NCBI GenBank assembly: GCA_030627585.1
Contig: DAOURU010000043.1
Location: forward strand, 1 to 7,704
Source of the DNA: Bacillota bacterium
GTDB lineage: Bacteria > Bacillota > DSM-12270 > Thermacetogeniales > Thermacetogeniaceae
Reading direction: 5' to 3'
DNA length: 7,704 nt
The notes under the pieces are model-generated. The model worked only from the letters and a program-made list of their open reading frames with translations. It was not told where the DNA came from and searched no databases. Shown here piece by piece: positions 1 through 6,475 of this stretch; the stretch's first letter is position 1; every line of letters starts with the position of its first letter. The translations under genes and the position numbers were made by a program.

Positions 1-390
1 ATGAGCCGGTCCCCGGTAAACCCGGAGTTTCCGGAAAAGCCGCCGTCCCAAACGATTATGAGGAATCATCCCCCAAACGGCCTTTTCGATCGCCCGTTCG
101 GGCCTGCTGCGCAAAAGTGTCGCGTAGTCTATCATTTTGAGGCCGCCGGGGTAACGGGTATGATAAATGTAAAGTTTTTTCTCCAACTTTCTTCCGGTGA
201 GCTTCACTTTATCAGCATTGATAATCACAACGTGATCTCCGGCATCAATGTGAGGAGTAAATATTGGTTTGTGTTTACCTCGCAAAATGCGTGCTGCTTC
301 GGTTGCAAGCCGCCCCAGGGGTTTTCCCGCGGCATCAATCACGTACCACTTCCGCTCCACTTCCCCGGGTTTGGCCATAAATGTGCGCAT
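1..390 (-). CDS. rplM: Large-subunit ribosomal protein L13 (3' end cut by window)
   Basis: L13 is an early-assembling 50S protein that binds 23S rRNA. The frame reads 130 residues from ATG at 390 to the window edge with no stop; the family is about 142-147 residues, so roughly the last dozen are missing. Family hallmarks are visible: [16 protein letters not shown] near the N-terminus (residues 5-20), PLGRLA, the [13 protein letters not shown] stretch, the RYPGGLK segment and [13 protein letters not shown] near the end. The start at 390 is chosen over the in-frame ATG at 378 because AGGGGG at 401-406 lies 10 bases upstream and the MRTFMAKP beginning matches the usual N-terminus. A good promoter about 100 bases upstream suggests its own transcription unit. 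In Firmicutes rpsI normally follows; it would be outside the window. Confidence 0.97.
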   Translation of the reverse strand, partial: MRTFMAKPGEVERKWYVIDAAGKPLGRLATEAARILRGKHKPIFTPHIDAGDHVVIINADKVKLTGRKLEKKLYIYHTRYPGGLKMIDYATLLRSRPERAIEKAVWGMIPHNRLGRRLFRKLRVYRGPAH

Positions 391-460
391 CTCTGCCTAA
401 CCCCCTATCATGCCTTTGCTGCAACCTTTTATCCAGTAACCGGTAAATTCCTAATTCAAC
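391..460 (-). promoter_or_regulatory. 5' untranslated leader of rplM
   Basis: If transcription starts about seven or eight bases after the -10 hexamer at 468-473, the rplM message has a leader of about 70 bases ending in the AGGGGG ribosome binding site at 401-406. In Bacillus an L13 leader RNA is a known autoregulatory element, so a comparable structure could exist here. I see only a weak imperfect inverted repeat around the ACCGGTTACTGG segment (about 433-444) and cannot match a known leader fold by eye. The regulatory role is inference. Confidence 0.3.
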
Positions 461-467
461 AAACTTT

Positions 468-496
468 ATTCTACGTAATCAAGCATCTTCTGTCAA
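468..496 (-). promoter_or_regulatory. Sigma-A type promoter for rplM
   Basis: On the minus strand a perfect -35 hexamer TTGACA (491-496) is followed after exactly 17 bases by TAGAAT (468-473), five of six matches to the -10 consensus. It points at rplM, with an expected start near 460 and a leader of about 70 bases. It is the best housekeeping promoter match I see in the window. It lies 118 bases past the truA stop, so rplM probably has its own promoter besides any read-through from the upstream cluster. Confidence 0.75.
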
Positions 497-517
497 GTTC
501 GCGCGTCTCCTGTCAAG
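483..517 (-). repeat. Two-copy direct repeat overlapping the rplM -35 box
   Basis: CTTGACAGGAGACGC (503-517) and CTTGACAGAAGATGC (483-497), read on the minus strand, agree at 13 of 15 positions and are spaced 20 bases apart, about two helical turns. The downstream copy contains the -35 hexamer of the rplM promoter. The upstream copy also contains TTGACA but has no usable -10 at 16-18 bases. It could be a duplicated promoter half, a regulator site or chance. Confidence 0.5.
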
Positions 518-613
518 AAAAAACCTCATCTTTTAAAGCTTCTTTAATGAAACCCCTCAAAACCTCCTGCCAACTGCACCCGCCCCTTTAACTCAATGAC
601 CCCGGCGCCCGTT

Positions 614-1426
614 TCAGAATAGACTCGCAAAGGGAAACCCCAATTCGGGCGCTTCTTTCCAAGAACTCGTATCTTCCCCTTCGCCAGGGTAGTAAATTCG
701 CACCAGATAAAGGCCCTGGGGAGGCAACGCGGGGCCGCCTTGTCCCCGCCTGCCGGAGGCTAAGATTTCCTGCACCCTCTGCGGAGGAAATTTTTCCCGC
801 CCAACTTCCAAAAGAGTTCCTCCCATGAGACGGACCATTTTATAGAGAAACCCTTCTGCCGTTACCACGAAGCCGATCCAGTCTCTTTGCCGGACGACGC
901 GAAAAGAAAAAAGGTGCCTCGTTGTATTTTTAACATTGCTCCCTGCGGCAGAAAAGGCTTGAAAATCATGGTAGCCTTCGAGGCAACGGGCTGCGTCCCG
1001 CATTAAATCCACATTCAAAGGGTACGGGAAATAGCAGCAACGCTTATGCCAGAGAGCAGAGGGGTGTTTGCTGTTTAAAATAAGATAGCAGTACTTTTTC
1101 GCAAAGGCGCTATACCTGGCGTGGAAAGAAGAATCCACTTCTTCTCCTTTTTTCACAACAAGATCAGACGGCAGAACACCATTTAAAGCGGCCGGGAAAC
1201 GGTCAACGGGGATTTTTGCTTGTGTTGCAAAATGAACAACCTGTCCCAGGGCGTGGACACCGGCATCCGTTCGCCCCGCCCCAAAGGTCCGCACCGGCTC
1301 CCCTGTCAGCTTTTGGAGCGCGGCTTCCAGGACGCCCTGTACGGTCCGGAGACCCGTACCTGTTTGTTTTTGAAAACCGCAAAAATTGGTGCCGTCATAT
1401 TCCAACGTCAACTTGAGGTAACGCAT
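614..1426 (-). CDS. truA: tRNA pseudouridine(38-40) synthase
   Basis: TruA converts uridines 38, 39 and 40 in the anticodon stem-loop of many tRNAs to pseudouridine in the cytoplasm. The 270-residue product starts MRYLKLTLEYDGTNFCGFQ, the family N-terminus, and carries the catalytic-loop motif GAGRTDAGVHALGQ with the nucleophilic aspartate at residue 54. The conserved FLYKMVRLMGGTLLEVG segment lies in the C-terminal half. Length is at the upper end of the family range (about 245-270), with a tail after LYLVRIYYP. The ATG at 1426 fits the family and an in-frame TAA lies just upstream, but the only purine-rich site (AAGAGG) is about 18 bases away, farther than usual. It follows rplQ by 39 bases, consistent with co-transcription. 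In Bacillus ECF-transporter genes separate the two; they are absent here. Confidence 0.96.
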   Translation of the reverse strand: MRYLKLTLEYDGTNFCGFQKQTGTGLRTVQGVLEAALQKLTGEPVRTFGAGRTDAGVHALGQVVHFATQAKIPVDRFPAALNGVLPSDLVVKKGEEVDSSFHARYSAFAKKYCYLILNSKHPSALWHKRCCYFPYPLNVDLMRDAARCLEGYHDFQAFSAAGSNVKNTTRHLFSFRVVRQRDWIGFVVTAEGFLYKMVRLMGGTLLEVGREKFPPQRVQEILASGRRGQGGPALPPQGLYLVRIYYPGEGEDTSSWKEAPELGFPFASLF

Positions 1427-1465
1427 GCCGAACGGAGAGAATTACCTCTTAATGTAAAACTCAAT

Positions 1466-1801
1466 TTAAACCAGTTCCACAAGAACAATGGAGGCGCCAT
1501 CGCCGCGGCGGTTCCCCAATTTCAGGACGCGGGTATAGCCTCCGGAGCGCTCCGTGTACTTGGGAGCAATTTCGTCAAAAAGCTTTTTTACTACACTTTC
1601 ATCAAGCAGAAATGCAAGCGCCTGCCGCCTTGCGTGGAGATCCCCCCGCTTGCCGAGACTGATCATTTTATCCGCGAGGCGCTTCAGCTCCTTCGCCCGC
1701 TGTTCCGTCGTTTCAATGCGCTCTTCCCGAAGCAGGGATGTGACAATGTTCCGGAGCATCATTCTGCGGTGGTCGCCACGAAAACCCAACTTCCGGTACA
1801 C
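1466..1801 (-). CDS. rplQ: Large-subunit ribosomal protein L17
   Basis: L17 is a 50S protein near the polypeptide exit tunnel. From GTG at 1801 the product is 111 residues, in the usual bacterial range, and begins [13 protein letters not shown], matching the M-x-YRKLGR...HR family start. Further hallmarks are [21 protein letters not shown], the [14 protein letters not shown] segment, the [18 protein letters not shown] signature and the ending IVLVELV. The frame extends three codons upstream to a GTG at 1810, but AGAGG at 1810-1814 sits 8 bases before the GTG at 1801, which decides the start. It is the last gene of the alpha operon, 15 bases after the rpoA stop (TAG at 1817-1819). Confidence 0.96.
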   Translation of the reverse strand: MYRKLGFRGDHRRMMLRNIVTSLLREERIETTEQRAKELKRLADKMISLGKRGDLHARRQALAFLLDESVVKKLFDEIAPKYTERSGGYTRVLKLGNRRGDGASIVLVELV

Positions 1802-1816
1802 GAAAATCACCTCTTT

Positions 1817-2764
1817 CTAATCCTCTGCCTTTCGCAAGGAAAGCCCTAATTCGTTCAGTTTTTGATCGACTTCCTCCAGAGATTTTTTTCCCAGGTTCCG
1901 AACCTTAATCATATCATCCTCTGTCCGCTGGACCAGATCCTCTACAGTATTGATGCCTGCCCGTTTCAAGCAATTATAAGAACGCACCGAAAGCTCGAGT
2001 TCCTCAATCGGCAACTCCAGCAGCCTGCCTTTCTCGTCAGTCTCTTCTTCGACGACGGCCTCTTCATCATTAATTTTTTCCGTAAGGCCGACAAACAATT
2101 TTAAATGGTCAATTAAAATTTTTGCCGACAGGCTGACAGCCTCTTCAGGTTTCACCGTCCCGTTGGTCCAAACCTCCAAAATCAGCCTGTCATAGTCGGT
2201 AACCTGGCCTACTCTGGTGTTCTCTACGGCATAATTAACCTTGTAAACCGGAGAAAAAATAGAGTCAACGGGAATAATCCCGATTGCCTGATCTCCTTTT
2301 TTGTTTTTTTCGGCAGGAACATACCCCCGCCCCTTCTCAACGTTCATTTCCATGAAAAGACGCCCATCTGGTTCTAGGGTCGCGATATAAAGGTCAGGGT
2401 TGAGAATTTCTATCTCGGCACCGGCAATAATATCGGATGCCTTGAGCTCCTTCTCGCCCTGGGCCTCGATTCTTAAAACCTGCGGTTCCTCCCCGTACAT
2501 CTTAATGGCAAGGCCCTTTAAATTTAAAATAATATCTGTGGTATCCTCTCGAATGCCGGGGATGGTACTGAACTCATGCAGGACTCCTTCAATTTTAATC
2601 GAAGTAACAGCCGCTCCGGGCAGAGAAGAGAGGAGGACCCGGCGCAGGCTGTTGCCAAGAGTGGTTCCATAACCACGCTCGAGCGGTTCAATCACAAATT
2701 TTCCATAGGTCCCTGCTTCATCTTTTTCAAGGGATTCGATGCGAGGTTTTTCAATCCCTAGCAC
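1817..2764 (-). CDS. rpoA: DNA-directed RNA polymerase alpha subunit
   Basis: The alpha subunit dimerises to nucleate RNA polymerase assembly and contacts UP elements and activators. From GTG at 2764 the product is 315 residues, as in Bacillus. The N-terminal domain (about 1-228) shows [41 protein letters not shown] and [13 protein letters not shown]. An acidic linker (about 230-246) joins it to the C-terminal domain, where [20 protein letters not shown] includes the arginine and asparagine (261, 264) equivalent to the DNA-contacting R265 and N268 of E. coli, followed by [11 protein letters not shown]. An upstream in-frame TTG at 2770 is rejected: AAGGAGG (2774-2780) lies 9 bases from the GTG but only 3 from the TTG, and [10 protein letters not shown] matches the family start. 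It follows rpsD by 36 bases. Confidence 0.98.
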   Translation of the reverse strand: MLGIEKPRIESLEKDEAGTYGKFVIEPLERGYGTTLGNSLRRVLLSSLPGAAVTSIKIEGVLHEFSTIPGIREDTTDIILNLKGLAIKMYGEEPQVLRIEAQGEKELKASDIIAGAEIEILNPDLYIATLEPDGRLFMEMNVEKGRGYVPAEKNKKGDQAIGIIPVDSIFSPVYKVNYAVENTRVGQVTDYDRLILEVWTNGTVKPEEAVSLSAKILIDHLKLFVGLTEKINDEEAVVEEETDEKGRLLELPIEELELSVRSYNCLKRAGINTVEDLVQRTEDDMIKVRNLGKKSLEEVDQKLNELGLSLRKAED

Positions 2765-2773
2765 ACCCAAAAA

Positions 2774-2780
2774 CCTCCTT
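2774..2780 (-). promoter_or_regulatory. Ribosome binding site that sets the rpoA start
   Basis: AAGGAGG on the minus strand is a near-perfect Shine-Dalgarno sequence. Its 9-base spacing to the GTG at 2764 is ideal, whereas the longer frame's TTG at 2770 would be only 3 bases away. It therefore fixes rpoA at 315 residues. Confidence 0.85.
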
Positions 2781-2800
2781 CCCCAACACCTTTTAGGCCC

Positions 2801-3427
2801 TTAGCGCGAATAGAGCTCCACAATCAGGTGTTCTTTAATGGGAACATCTATATCTTCTCGGGCTGGGAAGCCTAACACCCGCCCCTGCATCCTTTCAAAA
2901 TCCACTTCCAGCCAGGGAGGAGGGGTTTTATGGGCCGCCGCTTCAGCAAGTTCCACAAAACGGGGCAATTCCTTGCTCCTCTCGGCTACGGCAATGACAT
3001 CTCCGATCCGCACCAAATAAGAGGGTATGTCCACCCGCCTCCCGTTGACGCGAAAATGAACGTGCCGGACAAGCTGGCGTGCCTCTGCCCGCGAGGCAGC
3101 AAACCCGAGGCGGTAAACCACGTTATCGAGACGGCGCTCCAGCAAACGAAGGAGGTTTTCTCCCGTAATTCCTTTCTGGCGTTCTGCAATATCAAAGTAC
3201 CGCCTGAACTGTCGCTCGAGAATCCCGTAAATGCGCCGCGCCCTTTGTTTCTCCCGGAGCTGCAGGCCATACTCTGTCATTTTTCGCCGCGTCTGAGCTT
3301 TTTCACCCGGCGGGTAGCTTTTCCGCTCTAAAGCGCACTTATCTGAATAGCAGCGGTCTCCTTTTAAGTAGATCTTGATCCCCTCGCGGCGACAGAGGCG
3401 GCATACTGCGCCTGTATATCGTGCCAT
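2801..3427 (-). CDS. rpsD: Small-subunit ribosomal protein S4, zinc-binding (C+) form
   Basis: S4 is a primary 16S rRNA binder that nucleates 30S assembly. The 208-residue product begins [16 protein letters not shown] and carries four cysteines at 9, 12, 26 and 31 (C-X2-C-X13-C-X4-C), the zinc-binding N-terminal form that Bacillus S4 lacks. The S4 RNA-binding domain starts near residue 98 with [23 protein letters not shown] and includes [17 protein letters not shown]. The ATG at 3427 has AAGGAGGG 8 bases upstream. It lies between rpsK and rpoA, the usual alpha-operon position, unlike Bacillus subtilis, where rpsD is elsewhere. In well-studied bacteria S4 represses its own messages translationally; the 98-base upstream gap is where such an element could sit, but none is recognised. 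Confidence 0.97.
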   Translation of the reverse strand: MARYTGAVCRLCRREGIKIYLKGDRCYSDKCALERKSYPPGEKAQTRRKMTEYGLQLREKQRARRIYGILERQFRRYFDIAERQKGITGENLLRLLERRLDNVVYRLGFAASRAEARQLVRHVHFRVNGRRVDIPSYLVRIGDVIAVAERSKELPRFVELAEAAAHKTPPPWLEVDFERMQGRVLGFPAREDIDVPIKEHLIVELYSR

Positions 3428-3443
3428 GAATTTTGCCCTCCTT

Positions 3444-3490
3444 AAATAACTTATAAAAAAATAACTTATAAAAATAACCTATAAGATAAC
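3444..3490 (-). repeat. Degenerate AT-rich tandem repeats upstream of rpsD
   Basis: The minus strand shows related units built on TATAAGTTATTT: two close copies (TAAC cores of the complementary strand at 3447 and 3462, period 15) and two weaker ones (cores at 3475 and 3487, periods 13 and 12). They abut the rpsD ribosome binding site and make this the most AT-rich spot in the window. Such drift looks like a slipped-strand duplication, or repeated -10-like sequences. Function is unknown. Confidence 0.6.
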
Positions 3491-3492
3491 AA
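3465..3492 (-). promoter_or_regulatory. Possible weak promoter ahead of rpsD-rpoA-rplQ
   Basis: TTGTTA (3487-3492, four of six to -35 consensus) is followed after 16 bases by TATAAG (3465-3470, five of six to -10 consensus) on the minus strand, giving a predicted leader of about 30 bases to rpsD. The AT-rich context makes chance matches likely. A TATAAT at 3499-3504 exists as well but has no partner -35. Confidence 0.3.
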
Positions 3493-3525
3493 CTGATTAT
3501 TATAATTCAGATGCTGCTTAGTGGA

Positions 3526-3915
3526 TTAAACGCGCCGGCGTTTTGGCGGGCGGCAACCGTTGTGAGGAATTGGAGTTACATCCTTAATCATGTTTACCTC
3601 CAGGCCCGCCGCCTGAAGTGACCTGATTGCCGCCTCTCTACCTCCACCCGGGCCTTTTACGTAGCACTCGACCTGTTTCATGCCGTGTTCCATTGCTGTT
3701 TTTGCCGCAGCTTCAGCCGCCATTTGGGCCGCGAAAGGAGTGCCTTTCCTCGTGCCTTTAAATCCCATCGTACCGGCACTTGCCCACGCAATTGCATTGC
3801 CCGTAGGATCTGTAATAGTAATGATCGTGTTGTTAAAGGTAGATTTGATATGAGCAACTCCATGCTCAACGTTTTTTCTATCCCTGCGTTTTGGTCTTCC
3901 TGTCCTGCGCGCCAC
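3526..3915 (-). CDS. rpsK: Small-subunit ribosomal protein S11
   Basis: S11 sits on the 30S platform and helps shape the mRNA exit region. The 129-residue product has the family length and its markers: [21 protein letters not shown] (about 17-37), [29 protein letters not shown] and the C-terminal signature [18 protein letters not shown]. The start is GTG at 3915, with AAGGAGG and a 6-base spacer upstream. It lies 18 bases after the rpsM stop, so translation of the two is probably linked. The gap to rpsD downstream is the largest inside the alpha operon. Confidence 0.97.
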   Translation of the reverse strand: MARRTGRPKRRDRKNVEHGVAHIKSTFNNTIITITDPTGNAIAWASAGTMGFKGTRKGTPFAAQMAAEAAAKTAMEHGMKQVECYVKGPGGGREAAIRSLQAAGLEVNMIKDVTPIPHNGCRPPKRRRV

Positions 3916-3933
3916 TTCTCTCCTCCTTTCTCA

Positions 3934-4305
3934 TTATTTCTTGCGGCGGACTCCCACTGTTTTACGCGGCCCTTTCCGCGTCCGGGCGTTAGTGCGCGTC
4001 CGCTGGCCGCGTACAGGCAGCCCCCGGCGGTGGCGCAAGCCGCGGTAACAGCCAATTTCGATCAGGCGCTTAATATTCATGGAAACCTCGCGCCGGAGGT
4101 CGCCTTCGACTTTTAATTCTTTATCAATGATCTCCTGCAGCCTTCCTACTTCATCTTCAGTAAGGTCTTTTACCCTTGTTGCGGGATTAATTCCGGTTTT
4201 TCGGAGAACATCCCGGGCGGTTGACCGGCCAATTCCATAAATATAGGTGAGAGCTATTTCAACCTGTTTATCGCGAGGCAAGTCTACACCGGCAATTCTC
4301 GCCAT
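3934..4305 (-). CDS. rpsM: Small-subunit ribosomal protein S13
   Basis: S13 sits in the 30S head and forms intersubunit bridges and contacts to P-site tRNA. From ATG at 4305 the product is 123 residues and starts [21 protein letters not shown], the canonical beginning. [14 protein letters not shown] (helix-hairpin-helix-like region, about 20-34), [20 protein letters not shown] and the basic tail [13 protein letters not shown] complete the family pattern. A TTG at 4311 lies in frame, but AAGGGGG (4313-4319) is 7 bases from the ATG and only 1 from the TTG, so the ATG is preferred. It opens the alpha operon, 27 bases after rpmJ. Confidence 0.97.
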   Translation of the reverse strand: MARIAGVDLPRDKQVEIALTYIYGIGRSTARDVLRKTGINPATRVKDLTEDEVGRLQEIIDKELKVEGDLRREVSMNIKRLIEIGCYRGLRHRRGLPVRGQRTRTNARTRKGPRKTVGVRRKK

Positions 4306-4332
4306 CTTCAAACCCCCTTGAATACCAAATTC

Positions 4333-4446
4333 CTAACCTTGTTTTTGTTTGTGTTTCGGGTTTTCGCAAAGAATAATGACTTTGCCTTTACGCCTGATAA
4401 CCTTGCACTTTTCGCAGATCGGTTTCACAGATGCGCGAACTTTCAT
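4333..4446 (-). CDS. rpmJ: Large-subunit ribosomal protein L36, zinc-ribbon form
   Basis: This 37-residue protein is a small 50S zinc-ribbon component. It reads [20 protein letters not shown] followed by [17 protein letters not shown], the standard L36 sequence. The zinc ligands C11, C14, C27 and H32 (C-X2-C-X12-C-X4-H) are all present, so this is the C+ version. The ATG at 4446 is preceded by AGGAGG with a short spacer, and the stop is TAG at 4333-4335. It lies between infA and rpsM, as in most bacteria, 57 bases after infA and 27 before rpsM. Confidence 0.98.
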   Translation of the reverse strand: MKVRASVKPICEKCKVIRRKGKVIILCENPKHKQKQG

Positions 4447-4503
4447 CGGAGCTTCCTCCTTGTTTGCTAATCAGAATGCATAAAAAACTCAATTCAGGCA
4501 ACA

Positions 4504-4728
4504 TTATTTAAAACGATAAACAATTCGTCCCCGCGTCAAGTCATATGGCGAAAGCTCTATACTAACGCGATCGCCGGGTAAAATCCGAATATAATTCATC
4601 CGGATCTTCCCGGATACATGAGCCAGCACTTTGTACCCATTTGCCAGTTCCACCCTGAACATGGCGTTAGGAAGAGCCTCGATCACGGTGCCTTCAACTT
4701 CGATTACATTCGGCTTTGACCTAGGCAT
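4504..4728 (-). CDS. infA: Translation initiation factor IF-1
   Basis: IF-1 binds the 30S A site during initiation and modulates IF-2 and IF-3. The 74-residue product is a single OB fold: [40 protein letters not shown], the [19 protein letters not shown] segment and the ending VYRFK, all strongly conserved. It is slightly longer at the N-terminus (MPRSKPN before VIEVEG) than the usual 72 residues. The ATG at 4728 has GAGGGGG (4741-4747) 12 bases upstream, inside the last codons of the preceding KOW gene, whose stop is only 9 bases before the infA start. That tight junction suggests coupled translation. Confidence 0.97.
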   Translation of the reverse strand: MPRSKPNVIEVEGTVIEALPNAMFRVELANGYKVLAHVSGKIRMNYIRILPGDRVSIELSPYDLTRGRIVYRFK

Positions 4729-4737
4729 ACCATTTCT

Positions 4738-5040
4738 CTACCCCCTCGTTTCAGAGTCGTTGTCAACCTGTGCCTGTAAAGCTGCAATTACTTTGCGAAC
4801 CTCATTATTTCCAACCTGCTGACCGGCCTCCCACTGCGTCGCCAAACTTTTTGCAACCAAGGGGAAGGATTTGAGATGCTTGATGTTCTTTCGCTTGGGG
4901 TTTTCCAGCCTTCGCTTCTCTCCATCAACGAGGTAAACAAAAGCGCCGTCAATTAATTCAACCACAAGAAAAAACTTTCCCCGATCGCGGCCGCGTTTGG
5001 AACAAACCAGTTGACCCACCTCTAAATTGCTTTCCTTCAC
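4738..5040 (-). CDS. KOW-domain putative RNA-binding / ribosome-associated protein
   Basis: The 100-residue product starts with a KOW-type beta-barrel motif: EVGQLVCSKRGRDRGKFFLV (about 7-26) followed by VVELIDGAFVYLVDGEKRRL and a basic patch ENPKRKNIKHLKS (about 46-58). The C-terminal half is polar and probably helical, with no recognised domain. The N-terminal half resembles the KOW module of archaeal and eukaryotic L14e/L27e ribosomal proteins. Firmicutes carry a gene of this kind at the same place (ybzG in Bacillus subtilis, between map and infA). The start is GTG at 5040 with GGAGG 8 bases upstream; it lies 18 bases after map and 9 before infA. Context favours a ribosomal or rRNA-binding role, but the exact function is not established by the sequence. 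Confidence 0.85.
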   Translation of the reverse strand: MKESNLEVGQLVCSKRGRDRGKFFLVVELIDGAFVYLVDGEKRRLENPKRKNIKHLKSFPLVAKSLATQWEAGQQVGNNEVRKVIAALQAQVDNDSETRG

Positions 5041-5058
5041 GCGCTGCTCCTCCCCCTT

Positions 5059-5805
5059 TTAAATCCGGGTTAGGATTTCCGGCTCTCCTTCGGTGACCAG
5101 GATCGTGTGCTCGAAGTGCGCGGAAAGACTCCCGTCTTTCGTAACCACAGTCCAGCGATCCGGCATCACAACAACCTCGAAGGTTCCCACATTGACCATC
5201 GGTTCAATTGCCATTACAAGACCAGGCTGAAGCCGCGGTCCGACACCCGGTTTACCGAAATTGGGCACCTGCGGTTCTTCATGCATACTTCGCCCCACTC
5301 CATGCCCGACAAAGTCTCTCACCACGTGGAAACCGTTGCTTTCCACAAAATTTTGAACCGCAGCAGAAATATCGCCGACACGGTTGCCTGCAACCGCCTG
5401 CACAATCCCCACAAAAAGCGCCTTTTTGGTAACATCTAACAGGCTCCTTGCTTCCGCAGAGATATCTCCCACTGGAAAAGTAATAGCGGCATCTCCGTAG
5501 TATTCATGATAAACAGCCCCGATATCAATACTAATAATATCCCCGTTTTCCAATTTTCTTAAACCCGGAATCCCATGCACCACCTCGTTGTTTACCGAAG
5601 TACAGATGCTCGCAGGAAATCCATGATAGCCAAGAAAGGCAGGAAACGCCCCGGCACGGTATAAAAATTCCTCCGCAAACTGATTAAGCTCCCCGGTTGT
5701 CACCCCGGGTCTGATCCGCTTCTCCAACTCTTGCAGGGCAAGAGCCACAATTCTCCCCGCCTCACGGAGGTATGAAATCTCCCGTGCCGATTTTAAAACA
5801 ATCAT
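5059..5805 (-). CDS. map: Methionine aminopeptidase, type I
   Basis: This cytoplasmic metalloprotease removes the initiator methionine from nascent proteins with small second residues. From ATG at 5805 the product is 248 residues and begins [20 protein letters not shown], the family start. All five metal ligands are in place: D94 (SIDIGA), D105 (YYGDAA), H168 (GHGVG), E201 (AIEPM) and E232 (FEHT); the substrate-side histidines H77 and H175 are also present. There is no N-terminal zinc-finger extension. The frame runs 13 codons further upstream, but AAGGAG (5815-5820) lies 9 bases from the ATG at 5805. That ATG shares its A with the adk stop (TGATG), implying translational coupling. The KOW gene follows 18 bases later. 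Confidence 0.97.
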   Translation of the reverse strand: MIVLKSAREISYLREAGRIVALALQELEKRIRPGVTTGELNQFAEEFLYRAGAFPAFLGYHGFPASICTSVNNEVVHGIPGLRKLENGDIISIDIGAVYHEYYGDAAITFPVGDISAEARSLLDVTKKALFVGIVQAVAGNRVGDISAAVQNFVESNGFHVVRDFVGHGVGRSMHEEPQVPNFGKPGVGPRLQPGLVMAIEPMVNVGTFEVVVMPDRWTVVTKDGSLSAHFEHTILVTEGEPEILTRI

Positions 5806-6455
5806 CAGCAAAGACTCCTTAAACAGCGCTGAATTTCCATCCAAACTGCGTCAATTTCCTGCTCCCCGTTGACTTCTTTGAGCAGCCCGCGCCTGCGGTA
5901 ATGTTCCAGCAGAGAAGCGGTTTGATTCGTGTAGACTTTCAAACGGTCTTCTACGGTTTCGGCAGTATCATCGCTCCGCTGGTAGAGCTCCCCTCCGCAG
6001 CGGTCACAGATCCCGGAGAGCTGGAGTGGTTGAAAAACCACGTGGTAAGTAGCGCCGCAACTCCGGCAGATTCTCCGCCCCGTGAGGCGTTCCAGCAATA
6101 TTTCCGGCCTTACCGCAACATTTAAGACCAGATCCAGGTTGCTCCCCAAATCCGCGAGCAGCCGGTCGAGGGCCTCGGCCTGGGGCAAGGTGCGGGGAAA
6201 TCCGTCGAGCAAAAAACCCCGCGCGCAATCTTGCTGTTTTAAACGCTCCCGGATAATTTCAATCGTAATCTGATCGGGAACCAACTGACCGGCGTCCAGG
6301 TATTTCTTGGCTTCCCGGCCGAGTTCCGTCCCTTCTCGAATCGCGGCCCTGAAAATATCACCTGTCGAAATATGCGGAATTCCACAAAAACGAGTGATTC
6401 GAGCCGCCTGCGTCCCTTTGCCCGCACCGGGAGGCCCCATTAGCAAAATCCTCAT
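5805..6455 (-). CDS. adk: Adenylate kinase, zinc-containing long form
   Basis: Adenylate kinase interconverts ATP plus AMP and two ADP, balancing adenylate pools. From ATG at 6455 the product is 216 residues. It shows the P-loop [10 protein letters not shown] (7-16), the AMP-site segment [11 protein letters not shown] (about 29-39), [16 protein letters not shown] (81-96) and a LID domain with four cysteines at 130, 133, 150 and 153 (two C-X2-C pairs), the zinc-binding LID typical of Gram-positive bacteria. The GTG at 6467 in the same frame is rejected: it has no ribosome binding site, whereas GGAG (6462-6465) is 6 bases from the ATG, and [10 protein letters not shown] fits the family. It starts 20 bases after secY and its TGA overlaps the map start by one base. 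Confidence 0.97.
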   Translation of the reverse strand: MRILLMGPPGAGKGTQAARITRFCGIPHISTGDIFRAAIREGTELGREAKKYLDAGQLVPDQITIEIIRERLKQQDCARGFLLDGFPRTLPQAEALDRLLADLGSNLDLVLNVAVRPEILLERLTGRRICRSCGATYHVVFQPLQLSGICDRCGGELYQRSDDTAETVEDRLKVYTNQTASLLEHYRRRGLLKEVNGEQEIDAVWMEIQRCLRSLC

Positions 6456-6475
6456 CTTTTTCTCCACCCCGTTAC

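Noticed and set aside
481..531. A 16-codon minus-strand frame starting ATGAGG and ending TGA, before rplM
   Set aside because: It has no ribosome binding site at proper spacing and it contains the -35 box of the rplM promoter, so it would not be on the rplM transcript. A chance frame is more likely than a leader peptide.
1..591. A 196-residue plus-strand open frame starting at the window edge
   Set aside because: It is antisense to rplM across most of its length and then runs over the rplM promoter gap. The product has no recognisable domain or regular composition, and the minus-strand frame is clearly L13.
529..613. Possible terminator after truA
   Set aside because: The only hairpin is TTAAAG-AAG-CTTTAA, six AT-rich pairs not followed directly by a T run; the surrounding minus strand is G-rich with no complementary C-rich arm. 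It is not convincing as an intrinsic terminator.
1220..1849. A 209-residue plus-strand open frame
   Set aside because: It is a shadow antisense to truA and rplQ, both unambiguous on the minus strand, and has no recognisable protein features.
3493..3510. Palindrome-like sequence around ATTATAAT
   Set aside because: Only an eight-base palindrome plus four outer pairs with mismatches between; too weak for a terminator and likely by chance in AT-rich DNA.
4447..4503. Possible promoter between infA and rpmJ (TTGAGT and downstream AT-rich bases)
   Set aside because: At 16-18 bases from TTGAGT there is no acceptable -10 hexamer, and the gap is explained by the rpmJ ribosome binding site.
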